64,000 nucleotides of DNA from Pelagomonas calceolata (lineage: Eukaryota > Sar > Pelagophyceae > Pelagomonadales > Pelagomonadaceae): NCBI GenBank assembly GCA_918797485.1, contig CAKKNE010000001.1:1116001-1180000 (forward strand). Direction: 5' to 3'. Positions 1 through 9,492 of the stretch are shown piece after piece; position 1 is the stretch's first letter, and every line of letters starts with the position of its first letter. Position numbers and translations under genes: made by a program. The notes under the pieces were generated by a model that worked only from the letters and a program-made list of their open reading frames with translations, was not told where the DNA came from and made no database searches.

Positions 1-1
1 G

Positions 2-523
2 CCGATCCACGACGGGGCGACGCCGGCCTTCATCGCGTGCTATCGGGGCAACGTGGAAATCGTGCGGTTTCTCTGCTCGCAAATGGTCAACCTCGAGACG
101 CCGAACGCGAACGGGAACACGCCCTTTGCGATCGCGGCGCAGCACCGGCGGCTCGATATCGCGGAGATTTTATTGCAGCACGGCGTGAACATCGCGCCCG
201 TGAACAAGAAGGGGAGCACGCCCTTCTTTTTTGCCTGTCAAGAAGGGAATCTCGACGTCGTCAAATTCTTGGTGCGGAACGGCGCCGACGCGCGGCTAGG
301 GAAGAACGGCATCTCGCCCTTCCACATGGCGTGTTATCGGGGTCATTTGGACGTCGTGACGTATTTGGTGGTCGAGGTCGAGGTCGACGCGCGCGCGGTC
401 GACGGGTCGGGGCGGACGCCTTTGGAAGTAGCGCGGCGCGCCAAAAAGGCGGACGTCATCAACTTCCTCGAGCAGATCGACGCGGAGAAGGACAAGGGGA
501 TTGATCCTTTGCCGCAGAAGTGA
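2..523 (+). CDS. Ankyrin-repeat protein, 5'-partial at window edge
   Basis: The frame is open from base 2 and ends in a TGA at 521-523, so only the C-terminal 173 residues lie in the window. About five ankyrin repeats are visible, each with the G-TP-hydrophobic-ACxxG start and the LDVV/LDIA helix (for example GATPAFIACYRGNVEIVRFL and GISPFHMACYRGHLDVVTYL). Such repeats mediate protein binding; nothing here shows the partner. The short tail EQIDAEKDKGIDPLPQK is charged and unstructured-looking. The next gene converges from the other strand 113 bp downstream. Repeat assignment is secure; the protein's function is unknown because the N-terminus is missing. Confidence 0.85.
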   Translation, partial: PIHDGATPAFIACYRGNVEIVRFLCSQMVNLETPNANGNTPFAIAAQHRRLDIAEILLQHGVNIAPVNKKGSTPFFFACQEGNLDVVKFLVRNGADARLGKNGISPFHMACYRGHLDVVTYLVVEVEVDARAVDGSGRTPLEVARRAKKADVINFLEQIDAEKDKGIDPLPQK

Positions 524-636
524 CCGCGGCGACGGCGTCGAGGGGGAATCCACGAGCCTAACTAGTTTTAACAGAGACAGCGAAACAATGATTATGTCCA
601 GATGTGCGGGGACGACAAAAAAAACAAAAGGACCGC

Positions 637-1647
637 CTAGGCCCACGCCGGCACCGCGACAAAAGTAAACGCGCGCTGGTCCTCGGGCACGCGGTGGTCG
701 AAACTAACCCCGCCCTTCTCGACCTGCGAGTGCCGGTCCAAATCCAGGCCGACGCCGCGGCCCCGCGCGCCGTGCGTCAGCGTCAGGCAGAAGCCGACGC
801 GGCCGTGCGGCACTTCCACCGTCGCCTCCACCAAACCCCGTTTGAGCTCGTAGGCGCCGCGGTGCGTCTTCTCCTCGTCCCGGCGGTGCCTCGGAGTGAT
901 CTCAGGCGCGAGTCTTTTGGCCGCGAGGCGCGCGACGGCCTGTAGACCGCCCTCCGGTTCGGCAAACAAGCAATATCTCAGACTCCCGTCGGCGAAGAAC
1001 CGCAGGCAGCGCCACCACGCCGCCTCGACCCAGTAGACTTGATCTAATTCCTTCGGCGTCCACATATCGCGCCGGACCGGCTTCGAGCGAGACTGCCGCA
1101 GGGCGTAGAAACCAGATAAACGGACGCGGTCGCGGCGCGCTAGCATCTGGCGGAAGCCGCCCCAGCGCTGGGGGCGGCAGGTGCGCCAGTGGCGCCGGCA
1201 CAAGACCTCGCAGAGGATCTCGGACGTCGACCGCCGGTACCACGTCTTGCACGCGGCCGCCCCGCAGAACGCTCCTTCTATCGAGCAGTAGCCCAGCACG
1301 CGCACGGCGAGCTCCGCGGGCATTTGTAACAACAAAGAGGCGTCGTCGTCGACGTCGTCACAAGCTAATGTTGTCTGGGCGTCCTCGAAGAGCGGTATCA
1401 AGGCTTCCTCATCACTACTATCGCCGGACTCGCTCTCCTGGAGCGTCCTCGGCGTCTCGGGGCGCGCCTCGTCTTGCTGGGGCCGCGACGCCGCGAGCGC
1501 CGCCTCGAGGGCCTGGGCTTCCAGCAGATCGCCGACGCGGCGGCCGGCCGCGCGCGCGGCGGAGCGGCGCTCCTCTGATATTAGTTGGTCGTAGATGGAG
1601 TCGTCTTGAGTCGTGCCGCGGCCCCAAAAACCCCTATTGGGTGCCAT
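637..1647 (-). CDS. FBXO9: F-box only protein 9-like (SCF adaptor)
   Basis: 336-residue single-exon gene. An acidic Ser-rich N-terminal half (ESGDSSDEEALIPLFED) is followed by an F-box at about 108-150 (LLLQMPAELAVRVLGYCSIE...CKTWYRRSTSEILCEVLCRR). It is then followed by the Hrt3/FBXO9 signature RDRVRLSGFYALRQS and the WWRCLRFFADGSLRYCLF block, equivalent to 'VEYYRYLRFFPDG' of FBXO9. The C-terminus (GVSFDHRVPEDQRAFTFV) matches the family ending. FBXO9 proteins recruit substrates to SCF ubiquitin ligases; animal and yeast members also carry TPR or MIT-type N-termini, not visible here. Shares a divergent 351-bp promoter with the eEF2 kinase gene, which holds a CTAG dyad at 1810-1832. Confidence 0.8.
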   Translation of the reverse strand: MAPNRGFWGRGTTQDDSIYDQLISEERRSAARAAGRRVGDLLEAQALEAALAASRPQQDEARPETPRTLQESESGDSSDEEALIPLFEDAQTTLACDDVDDDASLLLQMPAELAVRVLGYCSIEGAFCGAAACKTWYRRSTSEILCEVLCRRHWRTCRPQRWGGFRQMLARRDRVRLSGFYALRQSRSKPVRRDMWTPKELDQVYWVEAAWWRCLRFFADGSLRYCLFAEPEGGLQAVARLAAKRLAPEITPRHRRDEEKTHRGAYELKRGLVEATVEVPHGRVGFCLTLTHGARGRGVGLDLDRHSQVEKGGVSFDHRVPEDQRAFTFVAVPAWA

Positions 1648-1809
1648 TGCTCTCTGCCGCTTCTAACGCACGCGTTACGTCCAGTCGCGAAGCCAAGGCG
1701 CAGAGCCGGATGCTGCGACTGAAAGGCAGCTGATGCCTAACTAACGCTGTCCCTGGTTGAGGCAGTGGACCGCTAGACGCATCACGCACGACGAGTAGTT
1801 TTGTCCTTT

Positions 1810-1832
1810 CTAGTGTCTTACCGGCCGCTAGC
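1810..1832. promoter_or_regulatory. CTAG dyad element, site A
   Basis: Matches the window consensus (CTAGTGTCTTAC + AGGCCGCTAGC) with one mismatch. It lies 163 bp from the F-box start and 167 bp from the eEF2 kinase start, near the middle of a divergent promoter. Function inferred from position only. Confidence 0.5.
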
Positions 1833-1998
1833 TCTCAGACAGTCGCACGCGTGGTTTTGCTCACGCTCTGCGCGTTAAAAGCCAACAACCTCTTACTTAT
1901 AAGCCACCTTCGCTGCCCGAACACTTCTGTGCAATCGCTTTTGCAAATAATACACTCAACACTGCTTTGCTCTCCCAGCCGCCAGAGCCGCACACATC

Positions 1999-4177
1999 AT
2001 GGCAGACGCACCCCCACCCCCCGTGCTGCGCCGCGAGACCACGAGCGTCGAGGAGGACTGCTGCAACGCGCCGGAGCCGCCGCCGTGCACGCCCATGCAA
2101 TGCCGCGCCGCGCGCGCCAAACTCCGGAAGCACATCTGGGCCTGCGCGCGCGAGCTGCTGAAGATGCCGGATTGCTGGGCCAAGCACCAGCTCGAGAGGC
2201 GGCCGGCGCAGCGCATCCGGAGGCACCGCTACGACCCGGAAACGCAGGAGTGGCGCGTCGACGAGTCGTTGATCAAGATCGCGGCCGAGCCCTTCGACGA
2301 GGGCGCCATGCGCCAGTGCTACCGTGCGAAGAAGCTGAGCTTTGGCTACGTCCAGCGCTTCCACGCCCTCGACTGGAAAAAGGCGCAAAACTTCGTCGTA
2401 AAAAGCTACAAGACCGAGGGCGACGCGGCGCGGGCCTTCGACGACGTCCGGCTGCAGGCCGAGGCGTCGTTGTATGCGGACAAGTAAGGGATGCGGCGCG
2501 GAACTGAACTTCAGCGTGACGTGCTCTCGCGTCGACGCCGTTCAAGCCAGAGCGTGTGAAAAAACACAGGTTTAATGAGCTCGAGCCGCCGAAGCCCATT
2601 CACGTCATCGCCGCGTGCGTTTTGGAGTTAGTGGACGACCCGACGACGCCGGCGCTGTGCGCTGAACGCTTTATTGATGGGGCCGATCGGTTTGGCCGGG
2701 GCTTCGTCAAGCACAACAACAACAGCGGCTTCGTCGACCACGACGAGCACCGGTCGACGCCGCAAGCGTTCAGCAGTGCACAAATCAAATCTTCTGGCGC
2801 TTCTCGACGCGACACCTGAACTGCGCACAGGCGTTCAGCGCCTACTCGTTCTACGCCTCCGAAGGGGACGTGCTGGTCTGCGACGTCCAGGGCGTCGACG
2901 ACCTGTACACGGACCCGCAGCTGCATTCCGTCGACGAGTCGAGGGGCGAAGGTGATTTGGGCCGGCGGGGGATGGCTCTTTTTTTTGCCACGGTCGATGC
3001 CGAGGCGACCAAGGGCTTGTTCGAACCATTGGGCATCCCGCAGTTCGAGCTGTCGCCAGCAGAAAGGCGCCGCGCGGCGACGCAGGAGGACGAGGAGGAG
3101 CCCCAGAAGCGGTCGTCGGTGCGCTTTAGCGGCATCCCCGACAAGTCCACGCAGTCGCGCCACGACGAAGCCCGGCGCCTCTCGATCATGGGGGCGCGGC
3201 GCGTCCGATTGGAGGCGCAGAAGTCCTTGCGGACGCTCTGCAAGTGCGACGAGATCAATGCAGAGCTCGAGGACGTGTCGACCGCGGGCGGCGCCACCGC
3301 CTGCGCCGCCAGAGCGTTACTAGACGCCATCGACGAGAGCGCGTCTTCGGCGACGCCGCGGACGTCATACAAGCTCGAGACGGCCGTCGCCGAGGTCCAC
3401 GCCGCGCTGGCACGCCTGGAATGCGAGGCTCGGTGGACGGCGAACCCCGACGTGTATAGTGCCCTGTTCCACTGCGCCATCGCGGCGAGGCATTCGCCCT
3501 CGGCGGCCTACGCGCTGGCGCGATTTCACCGGGGGTTGGATCATCCCATCCTCCCGCTGCCCGTCGATGCGGCCAAGGAGCTGCGCGACGAGGCGCGCGC
3601 GGGGAGTCTACTTCTGAGCGCTGCTGCCGGTGGACACAATGCGGCCAAGGCGTCGTTCGCCCTCGCGGCCCTCGACGACGCGAGTGCACGAGCCATCGGT
3701 CTCGTCGGCGCGGATATCGCGGTGGCGGAGCGCTTCGTCTGCGAGGTCTGGGAGGACCGCGAGGGTGGCGGCGCCGCGGCCGCCGAGACCTTCGCCGTCG
3801 GTGATGTGGTAGAGGCAAATTATGGGGGCGAGGGGCATTGGTATCCCGGCAGAATCGCGTCGTTCGACTCCGGGAGTTACGAGATCGCGTATGACGACGG
3901 GGAGAGCGAGTCTGGTGTCTCGACGGCCAACGTGCGGCGCGCCTCGGATGTCTCGGAGGACGACGCCACGGCGGCGACGGCGGAGCCCGCGAAGGAGGAC
4001 GACGACAGCGCCCTGCCGATGCCGCTGCACGAGCTCTTCGCAGCCGTCGCCGCGGCCTACGCTTCATCGAACGCGGCGAAGGCGACCACGCTCTACGAGA
4101 AGGCCGCGGCGATCGCGCTCAAGGGCGGGAGCGCGAGCGCGGGCGTCTACCTCTCTAAGGCCGCGGCGCTCGAGTAA
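1999..4177 (+). CDS. EEF2K: Eukaryotic elongation factor 2 kinase (alpha-kinase), 3 exons
   Basis: Exons 1999-2483, 2570-2765 and 2831-4177 join into 675 codons. The order is that of eEF2K: a calmodulin-binding-like segment at about 40-68 (IWACARELLKMPDCWAKHQLE), the DESLIKIAAEPFDEGAMRQCYRAKKLS lead-in, and the alpha-kinase domain with catalytic Lys135 (NFVVKSY). Next come NNNSGFV, the VCDVQGVDDLYTDPQ catalytic Asp block and the Gly-rich GDLGRRGMALFF. The C-terminal half has Sel1/TPR-like helices (AYALARFHRG, LYEKAAAIALKGG). eEF2K phosphorylates EF2 and slows translation elongation. Odd feature: a Tudor/SGF29-like insert (VVEANYGGEGHWYPGRI...YEIAYDDGE) inside the helical region. Exon 1 ends in a normal GT donor; intron 2 needs a GC donor. 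Its stop lies 27 bp from the stop of the convergent neighbour. Confidence 0.9.
2484..2569 (+). other. eEF2K intron 1 (86 bp, GT-AG)
   Basis: Donor AA|GTAAGG and acceptor CACAG|G restore the conserved YADKFNELEPPK reading of eEF2K across the junction (phase 2). The body contains CTCTCGCGTCGACGCCGTT, similar in composition to the introner-like introns elsewhere but lacking the shared AAATCAAATTG block. Confidence 0.8.
2766..2830 (+). repeat. eEF2K intron 2 (65 bp), introner-like, GC-AG with 9-bp direct repeat
   Basis: The exon continues STPQ|AFSAYSFYASEG only if the intron starts at GCGTTCAGC and ends at GCGCACAG. The 9-mer GCGTTCAGC occurs at both junctions, like a target-site duplication, and no GT donor gives the right frame. 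The body carries CAGTGCACAAATCAAATCTT, nearly identical to blocks in the introns at 18853-19071 and 41130-41195. Confidence 0.75.
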
Positions 4178-4204
4178 GACTCTATGTGTGACTCACACAA
4201 CAAC

Positions 4205-4972
4205 TTAGGAGCTCGGCCGCGCCGCCTTCTGCACGAGGCGCTGGCGCGACGGCTCGCCCGGCAACCGTTTGTCCTCGGACGGGAAGAACCCAAAGGCCCG
4301 GTAGGGCAGCACGAGCACGTCGCCGGGCGAGCACCTTATATGAGACCCGTCCTTTGACGCGGAATCCGGCAGCTTCTGGAGCGCCGACGGGTTCCACTTC
4401 TGTAAATGTGAAATCACGGCAGACGTCAGCGCGTGCGACGGCGTGCCCGGTCGTCCCGCAGCATCTAGCAACACGGGATGCTTCTCCGTCGCCGACGCGA
4501 AGCACCAGCCGCAAAGCTCGAACGGCGACCCGTCGTCGCCGCGGAACGGCCTTGATAACCCCACAACTAACAAGTGCTCCTTTTGCAAAGGTTCATCCCG
4601 GTCGAACCGCCGGAGCCACTGCTGGATCGGCACGATGGGCATGACGTCGGGGTCGGCGTAGTAGCCCGCGAAGTGGTGTATCAGTAAAAACCGCGCCGTG
4701 CCGCCTTCCTTGTAATTTTGGGAGACGATCGACTGCTGCTGCGTCGGATCATGTGCTAGCACCACAAAGTCGCCGTCGTCGCCGTCGTTGATCATCGTCC
4801 AATCATAATAATGCGGGTAGGCGTTCTCGACGTTCTCGACGCAGGCGATGAGGCGGCCGGGGAACGCTCTTGCGCTGTGCGCTCGGGCCTTCGGGAGTTT
4901 TAATTGTGTCTTCGGGGCGTCGTCGTCGCTGATGTCTTCCGCAAATTTGTCCCACTTGGCGTAGTCAGTCAT
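4205..4972 (-). CDS. GT32 (OCH1-like) glycosyltransferase-like protein
   Basis: 256 codons from the ATG giving MTDYAKWDKFAEDISDDD; an in-frame extension to 5032 is Arg-rich and less likely. The centre resembles the GT32 sugar-transferase core: YYDWTMINDGDD, then ARFLLIHHFAGYYADPDVMPI, which is the place of the 'GGiYlDlDv' DxD motif (here DPD). The C-terminus has HALTSAVISHLQKW and VLVLPYRAFGFFP, also typical of the family. Such enzymes transfer mannose or other sugars in glycan synthesis. No signal anchor is visible at this start, which is unusual for a Golgi enzyme, so a cytosolic role or a missed 5' exon is possible. Family call moderate; substrate unknown. Confidence 0.6.
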   Translation of the reverse strand: MTDYAKWDKFAEDISDDDAPKTQLKLPKARAHSARAFPGRLIACVENVENAYPHYYDWTMINDGDDGDFVVLAHDPTQQQSIVSQNYKEGGTARFLLIHHFAGYYADPDVMPIVPIQQWLRRFDRDEPLQKEHLLVVGLSRPFRGDDGSPFELCGWCFASATEKHPVLLDAAGRPGTPSHALTSAVISHLQKWNPSALQKLPDSASKDGSHIRCSPGDVLVLPYRAFGFFPSEDKRLPGEPSRQRLVQKAARPSS

Positions 4973-5129
4973 GTTTTGGCTGCGCTTCTGAGTTCTGCCG
5001 GCGCGGCGACGACGTCTAGCTCTGCCGGTCAACGTGCGGCGGCGACGGCGGTCGTGAGGAGAGCAGATGCTTGTACGCGCTGCGGCGGCGTTTTTGCTGG
5101 CTCTTGCTGGTATGCGCGGCAGCAGCGAT

Positions 5130-5191
5130 GGTTGAAATGAGCTTTAAGCGGCTCGGATGCGGTTGAAATGAGCTTTAAGCGGCTCGGATGC
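5130..5191. repeat. Perfect 31-bp tandem duplication
   Basis: Two back-to-back identical 31-bp units (5130-5160 and 5161-5191), beginning GGTTGAAATGAG and ending GCTCGGATGC, lie in the divergent spacer between the GT32-like and GH28 genes. Identity implies recent slippage or unequal exchange. Confidence 0.9.
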
Positions 5192-5244
5192 AGCCGTGCG
5201 GCCAAACGCAGCGCTGTGGGCTGAGTTGGGCTTGCTTGCCTTGC

Positions 5245-5267
5245 CTAGTGTCTTACAGGCCGCTAGC
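5245..5267. promoter_or_regulatory. CTAG dyad element, site B (consensus copy)
   Basis: Identical over 23 bp to the reverse complement of site C at 6515-6537. It lies about 270 bp from both flanking divergent starts. Confidence 0.55.
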
Positions 5268-5535
5268 TTAATCGCAACCCGACACTTCCATTGTGCCTGT
5301 CCCCGGAGCCGATACAGGAACCCCAGAGGACTCCTACCTCTCGCTGTCCCCGGAGCTCCGTTGCTCTCACAGAGCTGTGACTCGGGCCGAACACACGCCG
5401 TCGGCGCAAATCGGTAAGGGCTGCAAAGCGGCGGAGCCGCCGAGGCGACCCTCCCACCGCGTTGCGAGGGGCTGCAGCGCCCCCATCGTGTGCGCAGCGA
5501 TTACATTCTGATTCTGCGCAGCTGACCCTTCTGCT

Positions 5536-6411
5536 ATGCGCATGCTCTTCGCCCTCCTGTGGGCGCCGGCGGCCGCCCGCGAGCTCTCCATTACTGATTT
5601 CGGTGCGGTGCCCGGTGGCGCCAACAACGCGACCGCCGCGTTTGAGAACGGGAAGGCTCTGTACGACGCGCTGCGCGCCGCGCGCAAGGGCGACGTCGTC
5701 GTCGTGCCGAGCCAACGATTCGTGATGGTGCCCTACGCGCCGCTCTACGGCCTCGAGCACGTCGAGCTGCGCCTCGAAGGCTGCCTCGCCGCCTATGAAC
5801 CGCCGCAGGGCGAGCACGCCAAGGTGTGGCCCTTCTACCTGGGCAACTTCGAGAGCCTAATCACGATCCACCTGTCGTCGCACGTGACAGTTTCGGGCGG
5901 CGGCGCCTTGGACGGCCGCGGCCACAACTGGTGGGTCGCGTTTGCGCGCAACAAGCTCGCTTCAAAACGCCCCATGCTCCTCCAGATCGACGGCTCCACG
6001 GACATTGTCGTGCGCGACATCACGATGCTCGACTCGCCAAGATTCAATCTCTATCTCGGGAGCTATTGCAAGCGGGTCCTCGTCGAGCGCGTCACGATCC
6101 TGGCGGACTGGGCGGCGCAGGCAGCGCTGCAGAAGTCCGTACCGATGTTCCCTTTCAACACCGATGGTATTGATGTGGCCGGCCGGGACGTCACGATCCG
6201 AGACATCGTCGTGTCGAACTACGACGACGTCGTCGCCGTCAAGGCCGCCGATCTGCTCTCCGACAAAACAGGGGCCGTGCCTGGCTGCACGCAGAACGTG
6301 ACCATTTACAACACCACGGTCTACCGCGGCGCCGGCCTGTCCATCGGAAGCGTGCACCCGTCGCCGCTCAAGCCCTGCGTGGGTGTCGGCCGCGGTCAAC
6401 TTCTATATTGA
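5536..6411 (+). CDS. Truncated GH28 polygalacturonase-like protein
   Basis: 291 residues with a signal peptide (MRMLFALLWAPAAARE) and the GH28 right-handed beta-helix start ITDFGAVPGG. Motifs in order: GGGALDGRGHNWW, MLLQIDGSTDIVVRDITMLDSP, FNTDGIDVAG (catalytic Asp of NTD), NYDDVVAVKA (the DD motif) and YRGAGLSIGSVHPS. Family members have a catalytic His in GHG at the last site; here it is Ala (GAG). The RIK substrate-binding motif and the last ~100 residues are missing: after PLKPC the frame runs into unrelated sequence and stops. A GTGGGT donor follows PLKPC, but no 3' exon is seen before the next gene. Probably a decayed secreted pectinase or an inactive remnant. Confidence 0.75.
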   Translation: MRMLFALLWAPAAARELSITDFGAVPGGANNATAAFENGKALYDALRAARKGDVVVVPSQRFVMVPYAPLYGLEHVELRLEGCLAAYEPPQGEHAKVWPFYLGNFESLITIHLSSHVTVSGGGALDGRGHNWWVAFARNKLASKRPMLLQIDGSTDIVVRDITMLDSPRFNLYLGSYCKRVLVERVTILADWAAQAALQKSVPMFPFNTDGIDVAGRDVTIRDIVVSNYDDVVAVKAADLLSDKTGAVPGCTQNVTIYNTTVYRGAGLSIGSVHPSPLKPCVGVGRGQLLY

Positions 6412-6514
6412 GGTTTTAGTCCGCGTGCCCGGCGATGAGTCAGTTCGGCAATGAGCCAGTTTGAGGAGATCCCGTCCCCGGGGCGCGGCTTCCAGGGCTC
6501 CCGCGCTTAGGTGG

Positions 6515-6537
6515 GCTAGCGGCCTGTAAGACACTAG
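6515..6537. promoter_or_regulatory. CTAG dyad element, site C (consensus copy, inverted)
   Basis: Exact reverse complement of site B. It is 271 bp upstream of the cold-shock protein start and downstream of the GH28 remnant. Confidence 0.55.
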
Positions 6538-6807
6538 CAGCAACGACACTAGCAAGCAGCAACAGTGGCAAGCAAGCAAGTTGCAGCAGTGCACAGTCGT
6601 TCGTTGCAAAAGAGAACAGCGCGACAGGACCTACCTGTACCACAGATTCGCCACAGCCAGAACTCGCTGCGTACGGGACCTGTGTTAGTAAAACAGCGAG
6701 GTTGCCCTCGAGAGCCATTGAGGTTGCGGAGCGACGCCACGCCGTTTTGCAGAGCAAGTGGCTGCGTCGACGTCGCATCGATGGCGTGCGTCCACACAGG
6801 CCCCACG

Positions 6808-7155
6808 ATGCGATCACTTCTGGCCGCAACCTGCCTCGGCGCCGCCGCGGCGTTCGCACCCGGTTTTAAGGCGGTAACCCCGCGCGCGCGCGTCGTCGTG
6901 AACATGGAGGGCGAGGCCGACGGCTGCCGGGGCTCGGTCAAGTTCTTCTCGGACAAGGGTTATGGGTTCATCGAGCCCGACGACGGTAGCGAGGACATGT
7001 TCGTGCACTTCAGCGCCATCAACAAGAGCGGCTTCAAGAGCCTGAACGACGGCGAGACGGTCACCTACGACAAGCGCTACGACGCGGACAAGGGCAAGTG
7101 GTTCGCGGCGAACGTGGACGGGGACGGCGACGGCACGCCGCGGGAGCGGTACTAG
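6808..7155 (+). CDS. Plastid-targeted cold-shock domain protein
   Basis: 115 residues from the ATG giving [20 protein letters not shown]. An upstream in-frame ATG at 6781 is rejected because a CCACACAG acceptor, preceded by introner-like GTCGCATCGATGGCGTG, separates them. The N-terminus is a signal peptide followed by the AFAP motif that directs proteins to secondary plastids. The cold-shock domain follows: [19 protein letters not shown] (RNP1) and DMFVHFSAI (RNP2). These bind single-stranded RNA or DNA, presumably plastid RNA here. The domain fills the rest of the protein. Confidence 0.88.
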   Translation: MRSLLAATCLGAAAAFAPGFKAVTPRARVVVNMEGEADGCRGSVKFFSDKGYGFIEPDDGSEDMFVHFSAINKSGFKSLNDGETVTYDKRYDADKGKWFAANVDGDGDGTPRERY

Positions 7156-7300
7156 GACGGTCTAGGACCTCGCTCGAGTCTCGACCGACACCGTTAATTC
7201 TCGTGTACGCTTACTGCCTAGAAGTAGGCCGGGTTGAGGCTCCGAATCCGCGAGTGAAGAGTGATACAACTAAACGAATTATAAAAAGCCGCGCGGACTA

Positions 7301-9040
7301 CTATCGCCGCACGTCGACGCCCTGCGCCCGCTTCAGGAAGGGCTCCTCGTAGCGCGGCGACGGCGGCCGGCCGAGCGGCCGGACGGGCACCTCGGCCAGC
7401 AGCCCCTCCAAAAACGCGAAGATGGCCGCGACCTTGTCCGCGATGCGCTTGGCGTCGGGGCCCGCTTGTACTCGCGCCCCAAACTTCGATTCGAACGCGA
7501 CCGGCTCCCACCTAGACATTTCTCGTTCACAAAGCTTCCGCCGCCGCTCCGCGGGGGCGCCTCTTTGAGTACCGAGACTGCGCCACCCGAGATCCGTCTC
7601 CAGCCATTTCACATCATGATAGGCAATCGGACCGGCCTTCTTCGCGAGACCGTCCAGATCGAACCGTCGATCCTCGGGCAAACAAACGCCGGCCGTCTTG
7701 AGCGGTGGCGTACTGACGAGACCCTTCCTTTCTTGCGACGGGTGCGGGTTCGCCGGTAGCGGTCGCGACTTTTCAGGGGTGCGGTACTGCAGCGGAATTT
7801 CTGACGGCGGTTCTCCTAACTCCGGTGGAGGCGGCCGTCGTTCCGCCATGGCCGCCCGGGCTCGGTCCTGGGCCCGTTCCGCCTCCCGGCGCTTCGCCGC
7901 TCTCGCCCTAGCTTCCGCCCGCTCCTCGCGCTCCCGTCTTTCCGCCTCGACGCGGTCGCGCTTCTCGTAGCGACCCCTCTCGCCCGCTTGGGCATCACCT
8001 TTGGCGTAGAACTTCTTCTTCGCCTTGCGTGCTCTTTCTTCCTCGATCTCGGCCGACAGGAAGTCGTCGTCGCCGGCCGGCCAAAAACCGTCCGGCGGTC
8101 TGTTGGCGAACATGGGCGTCGTGTCTAACGATGAGGACGAGTCCAATCGTGACATCTTCGGCGAGACGGCGCTGAAGTCTATCGATGAGGTGGAATCCTG
8201 CCTCGATAACTTGCGGGAAAAAGAATTTTTTCTCTCCAGAGAAAACGAGTCCTGCCGGGGCAGGTTCTTGCCGTCCAAGTTGATCTTGCGGATGGGCCGT
8301 CCGCTATCTAGAGCCGCGGTGCCCGGGCGACTACTGCCGGTGGTCTGGCGCCGGTTCTTCTCGAGGCGCTTGCGGCCAAGACCGCGGTCCGCGCTCTGGG
8401 TCTGCAGAGGCGCCGCTTGACCGGGCGAGCCGTTGCCGTACATCCGATCCAAGCGCTTCTGCTCCGCATCTTTCCGGCGCTGCTCCTCGAAGGAGCCGCG
8501 GCCCCTCGTAAGCGCTTCGTTTAGTTGACGGGCGAGATCGTCCTCTCCCGGATCACCGTTCGCGTCAATCCTACAAACTCTGAGAGGAGCCACATCGATG
8601 GCGCCCGTCTGGCGGTCGAAGCCCACGGCCATGAAGACCTTGCCGTCCTCGAGCTTCGAACCCACGTCTCGCGCTGCAGGTACCTTGCGCGGCGGGCTCT
8701 GGAGCGGCACGCCCGTCGCGCGGCTCTTGGCGAAGTCCGAATAGGTTCGTGGGAGAGGCACGTCTTCATCACGGACGTCCGTGCCCCTTCTGATAGCCTT
8801 CGCGAGGCCCCCGGCGTGCTGCCGGTTGTTGTCGTCGTCCCGCAGCGCCTCCACAAAATTCCCCTTCTCCACGAACTTGCTATGGTCAATACCACGTTCC
8901 GTGCAGAGCTTCTTGAGCTGTTTTATCGAATGACTCTCGAAGTCCTCGCTCTTATTGAGTCGACTGGCTTTCGGCGAGCCGGGCGCCTTCTCGGGCGTGA
9001 CGCGCTGCTGCGGCGGCGAGCGGCGGAAGAAGCGCCGCAT
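7301..9040 (-). CDS. SAP-like motif and coiled-coil protein, unknown
   Basis: 579 residues, single exon. A basic N-terminus is followed at about 37-68 by an SAP/MANF-like helical motif (SIKQLKKLCTERGIDHSKFVEK). A similar motif occurs in the DnaJ protein at 50005-51996. The middle is Ser/Arg-rich and low complexity with many SRQDS-like phosphosite candidates. A long Arg/Glu-rich helix (about 335-400) predicts coiled coil. The C-terminus (GWRSLGTQRGAPAERR, KVAAIFAFLEGLLAEVPVRPLG) looks folded but I do not recognise it. Convergent with the cold-shock gene (145 bp) and divergent from the secreted cystatin-like gene. Confidence 0.7.
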   Translation of the reverse strand: MRRFFRRSPPQQRVTPEKAPGSPKASRLNKSEDFESHSIKQLKKLCTERGIDHSKFVEKGNFVEALRDDDNNRQHAGGLAKAIRRGTDVRDEDVPLPRTYSDFAKSRATGVPLQSPPRKVPAARDVGSKLEDGKVFMAVGFDRQTGAIDVAPLRVCRIDANGDPGEDDLARQLNEALTRGRGSFEEQRRKDAEQKRLDRMYGNGSPGQAAPLQTQSADRGLGRKRLEKNRRQTTGSSRPGTAALDSGRPIRKINLDGKNLPRQDSFSLERKNSFSRKLSRQDSTSSIDFSAVSPKMSRLDSSSSLDTTPMFANRPPDGFWPAGDDDFLSAEIEEERARKAKKKFYAKGDAQAGERGRYEKRDRVEAERREREERAEARARAAKRREAERAQDRARAAMAERRPPPPELGEPPSEIPLQYRTPEKSRPLPANPHPSQERKGLVSTPPLKTAGVCLPEDRRFDLDGLAKKAGPIAYHDVKWLETDLGWRSLGTQRGAPAERRRKLCEREMSRWEPVAFESKFGARVQAGPDAKRIADKVAAIFAFLEGLLAEVPVRPLGRPPSPRYEEPFLKRAQGVDVRR

Positions 9041-9492
9041 CGCGCTACGGCTGCGCGCGCGGGGGCTGCCGGCGCTGGGGACCAGGTGCCTAGTTCACTT
9101 GATAACGTGCCGCATGCTCGGAACCGCGGCGCGCGCGCCGCGCCCGGGGCGCATCTATGAAATGGCGCCGGCCCATGGCTGCCCGCGGCGCTCCAGGCGG
9201 CGCTACAACTTGGCGCAAAGGCTGTTGTGTGATGCCGCTGCACGGACCCCGCACCGCACGGGCCGGGCCCGCGCGCCTTGCTTGATCCCTCTCCCGCCTT
9301 CGGAGCGGTCGGGCGGAGCACTCCCGGCGCGCGAGGACCCGTCGCACGGCGGCGGCACTGGCCATCTCTCGACGAGCTCCGCGGCGTCGCGGCGTGCGAG
9401 CGCTGCCATTCGCACGCATCGTCCCAAGCGACCGCCTGCGCGCGCAGCGTTACGCGTCGTCGAAGCTGCCCCAACGCGTCGCACCGGAAAGC
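9041..9492. other. Divergent spacer, no feature seen
   Basis: 452 bp of GC-rich sequence between two divergent starts. I see no CTAG dyad, introner block or convincing ORF. Confidence 0.5.

Noticed and set aside
6781-6807. Upstream ATG for the cold-shock protein
   Set aside because: It lies before a CCACACAG acceptor and would bury the signal peptide.
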